Shown one piece after another: positions 1-19,800 of a stretch of DNA of 64,000 nt. The DNA comes from Litoditis marina (Eukaryota > Nematoda > Chromadorea > Rhabditida > Rhabditidae): positions 14,349,904 to 14,413,903 of the forward strand of contig OZ038436.1 of NCBI GenBank assembly GCA_964036275.1, in the 5' to 3' direction. The translations under genes were made by a program, and so were the position numbers. Below the pieces are notes generated by a model. It saw only the letters and a program-made list of their open reading frames with translations. It did no database searches and had not been told where the DNA came from. Numbering within the stretch: position 1 is the first letter of the stretch; each line of letters starts with the position of its first letter.

Positions 1-2913
1 GTTTTGAGGCGGAAATGAAAGAGACGCACACCGACTACTCGTCGTTGGTGAGACCTATGGACCAGCTACGGGTCAAGGTGCCGCGCAAAACCTCTATTCA
101 GTCCTCCAACATGCTCTGTCCATTTCCGGACTGGATGGGAAAACGTGAGTTGCTTTTTATGTCAGTGTCAGTAGATCCTAGTGTTTGTAGAACTGTGTCA
201 GCTGTAGTAATTAGATGGCAATGGTGCATAATAGTGCCCGGATCTATGAATGAGATCATCAGTCAGAGAAGTCAGCTGATTTATGTCGACGTTTGTTTCA
301 GTTGCGCTCTGCAAACATTCGAAATTTAGGTACTCGACTGTATTTGGACTATTTGGCTTAATTGTGCTGTGTTTACTGTTTATGCCTACGTTTCCAAGGG
401 ATGTTATATTGTTTACGGCTATCATTTTTCATGGTTATCTGTCAGGTGGATGGTGAAATAGATGTTTTGATCCAGGTTAGTTATTGACTCCAGGGTTCCC
501 TACTGAACTGCGTGATCTCTACCGCAGCAATCTGCATGTTCCTCTGACATTGGAGGAGGCGAACGAAATCAACCCGGCGGAGGTCATTCCCAGAGGCCCA
601 GCTGATTCACTCTGGCGGTACGACAGCTCGTCAGCCCATGATAGCAAGGTAGGAGCTTTTTTCAATTGCACCCATTGATATCAACTGTTTACGTCATTGA
701 GTTGGCATACTTCTGTCCTTCTGTGAATCGTCCAATAACTGATTGGATCGACTTTGCCTCCTCCGAAAAACGACGTAACTATTTTTTGTTACCATGGTCC
801 AGTTAGGAACACGGAGCCCGCCGGCAACCAAGTTATGAAAGTTTCAGAGCATCATGGACTCTATGAATGATCGCAGAATGGAAGAGATTGGTGAATGGGC
901 AGCCGAAGCAGCTAATGGCATCGCGTTTCTGAAGGATACACCCGACCGGTTCGTTTTAATTTGCGCCTGGAATCTATAACGTACTCTAACCATAACCACT
1001 ACTCTTTTTGTTGGGTTTTAGAGAAGATTTTTCGAGAATACAGCTTTTTACCGGGGAGCCAGAAAATTCGGTTAACTTTTATTTGTATTGTTCTAAGGTT
1101 AATCTTACACTAGAATTAATTCAAGTTATATGCATTTGCTGAAATACTTTTTCTAAATGTCGGTGGGGAACTAGTTCTGCGACAATCGTGAGTAGTGCCA
1201 CCTCTGCACCCGTCCGCTAAGTAATCTGTTTTTTTTTTCATTCTTCGTTGGTTATTTCAGCTATAAGGTGGATTCCGCAAAGAACGAAGCCATCATGTCT
1301 GGTGATTCACGCGAGCTTCAAGCTCAGGTATTTCGTTTTTGTTTCTATCAATTCGTTAATTTTGTCCAGAAGTTGGCCTTTTCACGGCTCCTCATTACAA
1401 TGCTCGTGTTCGATGCTCAACCGTTTAGGCTGCTGCCATTCCCGATCGGGACATTCCGTTCCCGGATCTGGGTCCAATCGACCTCGGTCCCTCCATGCTG
1501 GTCGAACCTTCCCCCTTCAACTTGGAGGATGGTCGCGAGTCGCGACTATCAGTGGAAGATGCTCGTCGCCGTACTAGGGGAACGTTCAATTCTGGAGCAG
1601 GTGAGGGTGCAGTTAGATAGCAGTCGTAGTTATACAATAGTGAATTTGTCTGAAGACCAGCACAATTCAAAACACGCTTTTATCAGAAGAAGTGATCTAT
1701 TTTGAACGCATAATTTTTTTCCTGGAAAACTGACTATTTTTTGTAGGATAGTCGCACTTTATTGTACTACTTTATTGTTATGTGTACCATGGCAACCCTG
1801 CTTGAATAGTCTAAGATAGCAACTACAGTTACCTTTTAGATGGTCGGCCATCCAGTGTTCTGTTTGGTGACAATGACCACTCGACTCGTTATGGCGCCAC
1901 CAATCTTGCTGCTTCTGGGAGGTAAATATTATTTGTAGTCCGGCTACCTTTGTTGCATTTTATCCACTCAGGTTGCCGTTGTATTCTATGTTATCCTATT
2001 GCGACACTTGATTTTGATTTTAAGTTCTCAAGAAATTTATGAACGAACGGAATCATTAAGGATACACAGCTGTGTTTTCTGTGACTCCATTTTTCGAGAG
2101 AATAAGTATGTTCCAATGAAAAATGATGGTTATGTCAGGTATGCTGAAATGCTATAGGATTGATAAGATTTGGATTTTCAGTTGCTTGCTTCTTGATGGA
2201 GAGCATCCGGAGAAGTATAACAGTGTGAGAAACAAGATCATCAGGTATGTCTTTATTTTATTTTGCAGAGTGCGCGCTCTACGCTTGGTTCGGAACTGGC
2301 AAATATATTGTTGTTCATTACAACGAATTCTTAAGTCATTCCCCTGCATTCAACATAGTTACCATATGGAAACATTACACTTTGTTTGTATATAATGTTG
2401 TTTACAGCCGTGTCACTGAACTGGAGGGATCAGACGTATTCGGTTTCTCCACTCTGTTTCCGCCAACTTCGGTCTCGCGCGAGACTGCTGCTCGGGCCTT
2501 CATGTGCCTTCTCGGTAGGTTTCATTCACTTTAAAACAGGGCTATTATGTGGACCAATCCCATGTCAACGGTCCTTTAGACTGCAATTTAAAAATGTATT
2601 GCAGTTCAAAGGACTGAAGCGTTGGGATTGGACCACATAATCGTCCTTCTTTAGCATATTTTTTCTATCACTCAAATGTTTCTGATTCGGTTGAAGGGTT
2701 GTTTCTATATTCTATAGCTATTTTGATTATCTCAATTTTATTGAAACTCACCCGGGATCATCACGGTTTGGCTCGAGTGCTTATCTTAATGCTTCATGCC
2801 AAGTTATTGTTTTATTTCCAGAGTTGCGTAAGGTTCAGTTGGTGAACGCCGAGCAGGAACAGACGTACGGACAGCTTTGGATCAGCAAGGGAGATCGTTT
2901 TGACTCGGAATGA
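1..2913 (+). CDS. Rad21/Rec8-family cohesin kleisin, 3' part (5' end outside window)
   Basis: Kleisins close the cohesin ring by bridging the SMC heads; the C-terminal winged helix binds SMC1. Exons I assign: 1-144 (open at the window edge), 494-648, 848-948, 1261-1327, 1429-1600, 1840-1921, 2182-2244, 2408-2514 and 2822-2913. All phases agree and the stop is TGA at 2911. The last two exons give TELEGSDVFGFSTLFP, then SRETAARAFMCLLELRK and EQTYGQLWISKGDRF, which is the pattern of the Rad21_Rec8 C-terminal domain (F..L...SR..AA..F..LL.L...Q...YG.I). The preceding part is acidic and low complexity (for example IPFPDLGPIDLGPSMLVEP), as in the kleisin middle region where separase cuts. About 330 residues are visible. 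Whether it is the mitotic (SCC1/RAD21) or a meiotic (REC8/COH) paralogue cannot be decided without the N-terminus. I see no clear AATAAA after the stop. An inverted-repeat element sits in the last intron (2530-2653). Confidence 0.8.
2530..2653. mobile_element. TTAA-ended palindromic MITE, family A copy 1
   Basis: About 124 bp in the last intron of the kleisin gene. The right end TCGTCCTTCTTTAG and the inner ATGTGGACCAATCCC / GGGATTGGACCACAT arms pair with each other. The left tip is mutated (AACAGGGC instead of AGAAGGACG). The centre pairs GGTCCTTTAGACTGCAAT with ATTGCAGTTCAAAGGACT. Confidence 0.85.
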
Positions 2914-3561
2914 ACTTGATTAATTTTCTATTAATATTGTGTAGAATTCCTGTACTGACATCATTGTACTCATGCATTTTAACTACATTGAGTTTCATAT
3001 TTTGTACTGACCTCATTGTACCTATGCATTTTAAATACATTGAGTGTTTTGTCTATTGTTTCGTTGTTATACTGTGCCATTGTTATGAAGTTTTTGTTGT
3101 ATCGTCTTTCAATATTCACTCCCACTGAATACTTTAGATTATAGCTGTAGTCTCGCCTGAAGCGTCAGTGATGGTCTTGTCAAATTACTGATTTCGAAGT
3201 TAGATTCCAGTTTTTTATTGCGCGCTCTTTATTAGTAAAACAAAACGTATAGTGAATGTACACGATGAAAAGTGACTGCTCAAACCAAAACGCACAGCTC
3301 AATTGAGTACTTTTCATGGATTGTTCACCTTGCATCTGAAGCCATATGCTCTTATTTTAAATCTAGTCTTATCTAGTGGACATACGGTCAGGGGTGGGAT
3401 GCTGGAGTACATCCACCGACGAATTCTTTGCGAACAAGTCAACAAACTGAGAGTACATCACCGAGTTTTTCTTGTAAACAAGCCAACAAGTACGTGAGAA
3501 CTCCACCTAAAAGAGAGGGAGTGCATCATTGTATCGGACGTTGTCTTCTCGACTGGCTGCT
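2914..3561. other. intergenic, same-direction gene spacing
   Basis: This holds the 3' UTR of the kleisin and the upstream region of the next gene. A 60-bp imperfect direct repeat lies at about 2950-3048 (TTGTACT-CATGCATTTTAA-TACATTGAGTTT-like words twice). I see no other gene, RNA gene or clear promoter motif. Confidence 0.5.
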
Positions 3562-12169
<8,608 letters not shown>

Positions 12170-12247
12170 CGAATCTGCTAGTATCGACTTATTGCTTTTC
12201 ATTTATTCTGGTCCTGAAACGTGTCATTTTTGTCATTTGTGTTTCAC

Positions 12248-12253
12248 AATAAA
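12248..12253 (+). promoter_or_regulatory. poly(A) signal AATAAA
   Basis: Canonical AATAAA 79 bp after the stop codon of the duplicated-exon gene. Confidence 0.75.
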
Positions 12254-12259
12254 GAAGTG

Positions 12260-13057
12260 AAAAAAGTTATTAGAAATTCAAAACGGTATTCGTAATGCGC
12301 AAGTTCTTATTGAGTTTTCTGAGTGTTTTCTGCTGAAACATTAGAAATGTACTACTACTACTGAGATGTAGAAATCGATGTATGCGGATTTGTACAGTAG
12401 ACAGCTGAACGATTTCGCGAAAAATTCTGGCAAATTCAGGAATTGAATACTGCTTTTTACTTCGAGTGTAAGACTCGCCATCTATAATGAACAATGGACA
12501 CCACAAAAACTTCACAACAAACACATTGGGTTCATTAATTTTTGTTCTTTTCAAGAAACAAACCGACACAAAAAATATAATCGAAAACTATGACATAGAA
12601 TGTAATAAGCCATCTGAGCGTGCGCAATAACTATTGACGAGGGATTCTAACACGATTTCTCTTATTGAAACTACACTCATAATAAAAAACTATCAACTAA
12701 CGTTCTCAAAAAAGGAAATACCCGAATACTTGTAACTCTATGAACGGGCTCAGTTTCATTCTCGTAAAATACATACTCAAAAAGTATTGTCTCAGAAACT
12801 CTTTCAAAATGAACACTCGTTCTCATGAAGCAATATACCGCAAAAAAACACACACAAATTCACGTAAAATGGGTGTAGCTTAGGAAAATCCAGAAAATGT
12901 TCTCATATGATCTAGTCCAACGTTACCAAGAAATTTTAAATGAGAGAAATCCAGAAAATGTAGTGCGAAAAGGGCACGAATCTCCCTAAAGTTACCATGA
13001 AATTGTGGGGAGACATGACAAAACTGCACAATTGATACCGTGTGGGTGGGAGATCTC
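12260..13057. other. intergenic between convergent 3' ends
   Basis: AT-rich DNA between the duplicated-exon gene (+) and the Jun gene (-). It must hold the Jun 3' UTR. I see no open frame with splice signals and no RNA gene. Confidence 0.5.
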
Positions 13058-16000
13058 TCATGAGGACATGTGGGAGGGACATGAGCCGCGCGCCGCGTGT
13101 CGCTCCATCAACCGCTGCAATTGCTGCAGGGTTCCGTGCAGCCGCTGCAGCTCCGCGTCAAGGTTCTGACCGCGCGACTTCTCGTTGTTCACCTGAAAAT
13201 TGTACATTTAAAGAAACAATATAAATGAATGATCTAAATATATTGGGACATCATGTTTCATGAAGATTAGATAGTAATATATCTTATTATCTAATAAAAT
13301 TTCAAGTTTCAATCTTTACATCACCGGGTTTGCTCATGTTTCGTTTGTTATGTAGGCATGTTTAGATTAGTTGAAAACCATCAATCATATTCAGATATTT
13401 CATTTAACTTCTGTGTGATCTTTTACAACTGTTTTCTCCGTATTCAATAACTGGAATCCGCAGGTTCTAGGTGTTCCTAGATACTGTGAATTTGATTAAA
13501 ATGCACCAGATTTTCGTCTCAACAGAAATATCTTCCTTTTGCACATTTTTTCCACTGTAACTGTACGATATTCAAACAATCGATGATGTTTGGTTGCGCG
13601 CCGCACCATGACTATACCATGTGAATCAGATGAAAAAACACGGGACGCTTTTTGCGAGAGAGCAGAGAAGAAGAGAATGAGACGGTTAGACAGAAACATC
13701 AATAAAACACACTCTTTGAATTTTCAGTTATTCAAATGAATTGAAAGCCAGTAATATCACACTAATAATATTCAAATGTCTCGTGAGATGCTCTCATGAG
13801 CTAATTTGTAAGTAAAGTTCATAAGTTATCTCGCTGATCCCGTGCGCAATCATACGGATATTGAACAAAATTATGCTTCGAGGTTCCAGTACGTCTGACT
13901 GAACAGATGATAAAGTGATGACAAATATAAATTTGACAAATTGTTGAAATACGAAAGCTGTTCAGAAAAACGCAAAATGAAACTAAGAAAAAAGAAACAG
14001 AGAAAGAAAAAGTTAGAAAATAGGGAAAAAGTGCTCACCACTTGTTCTAGTTCCTGAATCTTGTCCATTTTCTTCTGTCTGCACTTGGAGGCCGCCTGTC
14101 GGTTGCGGGCCCGCTTTCGCTCCAACTTCTTCCTTTCCTGATCATCCATCGACACCCTGAACAAAAACAAATAAATAAAAAATTTATTTCATTATATATA
14201 TATATATATTAGTTTTTCCCATTTCCTAAAACTTTGGCAGCGTGGCAATACAAAAGTTTCCAAGAAACTGCCAGAAAATTCATGTAAGAGCTCATGAAAA
14301 CTAGTACTTTGAGTAAGGGTTCCTCGTTGTTATAGAAAGTGAACAAACCACATTTTTAAAACCCCTACTGTTTTCTCTGAAAAACTGAAAACATTCATTC
14401 AAATTTTCAGTTCCAGTGGGAATGGCGAAAGCTATTGAATTAGATGAAATGTTCACTTATATTGCTAAGAAAATCTTCGGTCACGTGAAACGTTTGAAAC
14501 ACATTTGAGGTTAGAATTTGAGGTTTCACAACGAAACATGCCCTTTTCAGATGTTTGTTTACGTTTTTCAGTGAAAAGTGGTCGACTGGTTGTGTGCGCG
14601 CTAGCACTCAAAACACCACGGTTCGATCCCGGCGCGGTATCTTTATGGCGGACCGCATGAGCTGGTAATAACGCTCATCCATGCCTAGTCTTACATCTAC
14701 GGACCACTACCCTCTACGGATACTACATTGTGATCACTGTCTTGGTTGTATTTGTATGTATAAAGTAACACACGGCTGAAATAGTTGCCGTAAAAGATTA
14801 TTATTATTATTATTATAAAACGCGAAAAACATCAGAACGTGCACAAGTGATTTACGTCTAACATATTTCACACGTTTGGTGTGACTACCAACCTGACTAG
14901 CAGCGGACAAGTGATATAAAAATTACGATCTAGACTTATTGTTTTCATCCAGCCACCCCTGTTATTTCTAATTGACTATGAGTCACAATGCCTGTAACCG
15001 GGCAACCAGGCCCACTTCAGTAAGTTGTAAACAGCATGAATAAGTAGTAATGAGGACACATTCAAGTGCGTTAACCGCACCTTGAAACCCATGGCCAACA
15101 AAGTACACGTTTGTCACCATTCACCAAGATGTGGTATTCATTTTCGTTGGATTGATCAACGACGTGAAGAAAAAAAACGTGAAATAGTGCACGCTCTTAT
15201 TCATCTTTACGAGAGTTCAACATTAGTTATGAACCGTGTTAACTGGTGTTTCAGACCAATTAGTCTAACATGTGTCCATAGATCATTCGCTAGTAGATTC
15301 AAACGATCGGAGACTTTTTCTGTTCGAAAGTGCGGAGTGGGAGCGCGTTCCAACATATGTGTGCCTAGGATTTCACAATATTGCGCGATCCCCATTCGAT
15401 TTCTAATCAGCAGAGTATAGTAGCTTCGTAAATTGGGATTCTAAGCATCTTCATCATTTAAAATAAACAATTACTTTCCCATTTCAAAGTTACAACAACA
15501 TAACCTAAACTCAACGTCTTGTTCTAAAGAAGGAAAAACGTATAGGGGGGGGGGGGGGGGGGGGGGGGTGACGTTCACAAAACTATAAGGAACAATTTTG
15601 TGACCGGTATTCAAAGTCCATCTCAATAAATCAGTCTTTCAAAACTGAGAAACTTGGCTTTCTTGAAGAGATAAGTTTTGTTACTTTACTCTCTAATAAT
15701 CCATAATATAATTAGACTGACCAGTCGGGATGAGCAAACTGTTGCATGTTATACATTTGGAATGGTGTGGACTAGGCGGCTGGTATAGTTCCGAATGGAG
15801 CTAGAGGGGGGGGGGAGGGGCTGACTCATGGCATTTGGCAAGGAAGGCGCGCCAAACAAAGATACCGTACACCTGGCAAACTTTCCAACACGCAGTACAA
15901 ATACGTCCTGGTGATAATCAAAAAAACTTCATTTTCCGTTCACAAAACACGCTCGGAGATAAATATGTATTGTTTCGTAAAAAACTGTAGGATGTCCCGA

Positions 16001-16852
16001 GAGATACGATTCAAACCAACTAACGAAATATGCTCTGCGCATGTTCAAGTGTTTTTGAGGATTTCAAACTTTTCTGTGAATTTGTATGTTGCACTTCTAG
16101 GTGTGCAGTTTTACAGTACAGTGTGGTCTCGGAAGAGGACTGGTAGGCTTGACGTGAGGTGAGAACGAGGGACTGTAGAGCTGGGAAAGTCCAGAAATGT
16201 TACACCGAAAAGTGTTGACTAGAGAAACGTATTTTTTAATACTCGTACAAACAAATTTCAAAAATTGCCCGGTTGTAGCACCTCACACACCATTTCCGCT
16301 TTTCTTTCCGCGATAAATTAGGCCATTACTAAGATGAGCGGCTTTCCTTTCATGATTCACGGTATCGTAAATGGATGTAGTATTTGAGCTGCGGCTAATC
16401 CGAAAAGATTGCTAATACCAGTCGCAGACGCATGACCGAAACAGGAAAAACTGGCAAATATACCGGGATACTCACGCAAAACTCGATCAAATATCATAAA
16501 GCACTCATTTCACTCAAAAAATAACATGTCTGTTGATGAGTTTTCTACTTTGTACACAATTCACGTTGTGAAAACTATTTAATATTCGTGAGTACAAAGA
16601 TCAATGAATATTGTACACCAATTACCGCACATAGTGCAAAACAGTTTCACAGAGATTTAGATAAAATAATTGAACTGCGTTCGAGAAACGCTGAAAAGGT
16701 CAAAAATCATTCGAATTCATATCAGTTCGGTCTTTATCTAGGTGGCTGACTGAGACTTACTCATAACTGCTCTGATTGCTGCTGGAGGTAGGGCTAGACA
16801 GGTAGGGGTTGAATACGTCGTAGACATAGTTCGGGCACTGGGTATCGAACAT
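13058..16852 (-). CDS. short Jun isoform from internal promoter (predicted)
   Basis: The exon ending at 16761 contains an in-frame ATG at 16852-16850 (MFDTQCPNYVYDVFNPYLSS). It runs on through the bZIP exons 14156-14039 and 13192-13058. This would give about 115 aa: the bZIP plus a short Tyr/Ser-rich leader, without the N-terminal activation segments. It is supported by a TATA-like box and an AP-1 site at suitable distances upstream. Such a product could act as a dominant-negative or modulatory partner (inference). The same exon also has a NAGNAG acceptor (exon start 16880 or 16877) usable by the long isoform. Confidence 0.5.
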
Positions 16853-19800
16853 GACTTTCTGCTGTGTGGTAGACTTTCTGCTGTGTATGTGGTGGATGGT
16901 GGTGGGGGATAGTATGTGCTGGGTGCCTATATAATCGGCGAAGCACAGTGATAGGAGCCGGCGAGGGGGCGTCATGCCCCCAACTCTCGATGACTCACAC
17001 CACCATACACGCGAGAACAACTATGAAATCGATGCAAATAACAGGACAGGGAGAGGGGAGGGGGAGGGAAAGAGAGGGGAAAAGAGATAGAGAGGGATAG
17101 AGAGCGGGAGAAAGATGAAGAGGAAGTAAGAGAGGGAGAATGATGGAGAGGGGAAACACTAAAATAATGAAAATCGAAGACATAGAGGAGTGGGAAGAAG
17201 AGGAATATACAAAAGTGGATGGAAGATAGGGAAGAACAGAAAAAGAAAGAGAAGTGTTTGGAGAGAGAGAGAGAAAACGGAGATAGTGATAAGACAGAGA
17301 GGGGGGGGGGAGGGAGAAAGAGAGAATAAGAAAACGAGAGAACGAGAGAGTAAGAGAGAAAAAGGGGATCCGTGCACACCAGTTTGCCTAAGCACACACA
17401 CATATGGTATTGACAATCGAATCGGGCCGTTTGGCGCCAAACAGCTGTATGAGACCTCTATTCAACTGTGGAACGGTCGGGGGAAGTGAAGGGAATCCGT
17501 TTCGGGAAAATGCTATAGGATAGGATCGACGGGTTGTAGTTAGTTTGATCTCAGTTGTAGCTTGCACTGCACAAATTTCAAATGTTGAATACAATGTATT
17601 ATCTACGAGAAGTGAAGGTTTCCGGTTTCCGGAAAATGCTATAGGATGCTAAAGAATCATACTAGTTTGATGGGTTGTAGTTTGTAGTTTGCACCACACA
17701 ACTATTCCGACTACAACAGATTGGAATCAGACTACGAACACTGCCGATGATTTAACTGTTGGGGAAAAGTGGAGGAGATCGGTTTCCGGAAAATGCTAAA
17801 GAATCATACTAATTTGTAGTTTGATCTCAGTTGTAGCTTGTTGCACTGCATATTAGTACGATGTACTATCAAGGGAAGGTGAAGATGATCGGTTTCCGGA
17901 AAATGCTATAGGGTTCGCTTATTCCAAAGCAAGCTAATACAGTGCATGCTGTCCTATCTCACTGTATTTCAAAGTTTGTAAATACGGAATAAATCTACAA
18001 CATAAATCTGGTCTCTTCCTATATGAAACCGATTCCACAGTGACGGTCGGGGGAAGTGAAGAGGATTGGTTTCCGGAGAATGCTAGGAAACCGATCTGAG
18101 TTGTAGTTCGATCTCAGTTGTGGCTTACACTGCACAACTCTCGAGTGTTTGACTACAACTCAGTGGGAGCAGACTACATATACAGCAGATTGAAACAGAA
18201 TTACGTTCGCTTGCAAAATACCAAGCTATTTGCACGGATGTAAGTCGAGCATATTTTTCATTAGATAAGAAGTAGGATGTGTTCCTGATAACAACCTAAT
18301 TTGTTATTCACGCTCTCACTTATGAGACCGGAAGTTTGATAAAAACTGCCTAGAAAAGTGAAAACACTTGGAGATGTGGTGAAAAACTGAAGTAGCCAAC
18401 TCAGCTTAATGCAACAACGTTCGAATTCTAGTACCAAAAAACGCGAAAGAGCAGCTAGTAACCTTCAGCGTGACTCAAATTGTTGTCGTAATCCGACTGG
18501 CTTTTCTACACACTCCGAGCACAAGATCTGCTCGTTTTTGCGCCAAATCTGGCGAACTCGCGTGCGTTCCGTGAACTCTCTATGATTTTAGTTGGGATCT
18601 TGCTCGACGTTCGTTGATGTATTGAAACAATGAATCTTGCCCTTTTTGTTCTGTGTAGTTTTACCGTACCCAATTCAGTTTTCAGCTGACTATCTCAAAG
18701 CAGTACCAAGATAGGTGAAGGGTGATGAGACAAACCTGATGGAGGACCAAATGTGGGGACCAAAATCACCTAACCACAAAACTTTCACAGATCGTAATGA
18801 TCACTTTCAGACCATTTACTCATTTGCGTAACAACTTTAGCGTAGTTTACTTCATTTTAACTAAGTCAATTATGTATATTTAAATGCCATGAAGTTTAGA
18901 ATTATAGACTCTTACCTTCCGCGTGTGCCCATAGCTGTAGTAGATCGGTCGATTATTCAATGTGAGTAAACACTTCTGTCAGGACTCTTCGAAACTCAAA
19001 AATAAGAAGTTGACTAAAGAATTAGAGCGGGTATAAAACATTAACTAAGAAGACGTTAAAATTTGAACAGAATATAGACATGATTCTAGAAATGGGAAAT
19101 GGGAACATGCTCAAGTTTGGAAATACATTCACAGCTTTGAGGCAAAATAACTCGAGGAAACAGTTTTAAGAAGTACATAGATAACTACGTAGAATGATGT
19201 AGTAATTAGGAGATAACAGTTTGATTGCTAAAATTCTCTGACTGTCTACAGTCATTTCTGTATGATAACTCTATCAGGAAATTATCCGACTATAGAGTAG
19301 AAGTCAATAGATTCGGAAAGGGTATTGTGAAAAGAACCTGTTCAAGTTCAAGTTCATGTTCCTCTTTGTTAGTTTCCTGTGTGCTTCACACGTTTTTACG
19401 TGACTCAGAGCTTCACTGACACATGGGTAGAAAGTGAATTTAGAAACATTCAAGCGAAAACATGAATGAACACGAAATTGCACCAATTTCACAGAACAAA
19501 TCGATGAAACAGTACGGGATCTTTATGAAAATGCAAAAGCGAGCTGAATTGAGTAGCTCTTCTTTATGAAGCGACTAATTCACAACTAAATTGAATGAAG
19601 AAAATTAATTTGGATAGACTAATTTCTTGAGCGGATTGACTTGAAATGGCAATCCGAAATGTCTAGAGGGATTCAGTCTGTACGCGAAACAACAGTCACA
19701 TTTTCAGAGTCTCGCGATATTTTGAAAAATTTCACTAAATTATTTCATATTTCATATTTCACTAAAAAAGGCAAAAAGTTATATAGTCAACGAAGAATCC

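Larger units (their letters stand above)
14157..16760. other. Jun intron, 2.6 kb
   Basis: Contains the tRNA-derived SINE (14577-14816), the G24 run (15545-15568), a second G-rich run near 15807 and AP-1 heptamers at 14979 and 15822. I see no other exon. Confidence 0.6.

Noticed and set aside
16972..17440. 143-aa and 93-aa minus-strand frames rich in Ser/Leu/Pro
   Set aside because: They are translations of the CT-rich strand of the purine tract and do not connect to an exon.
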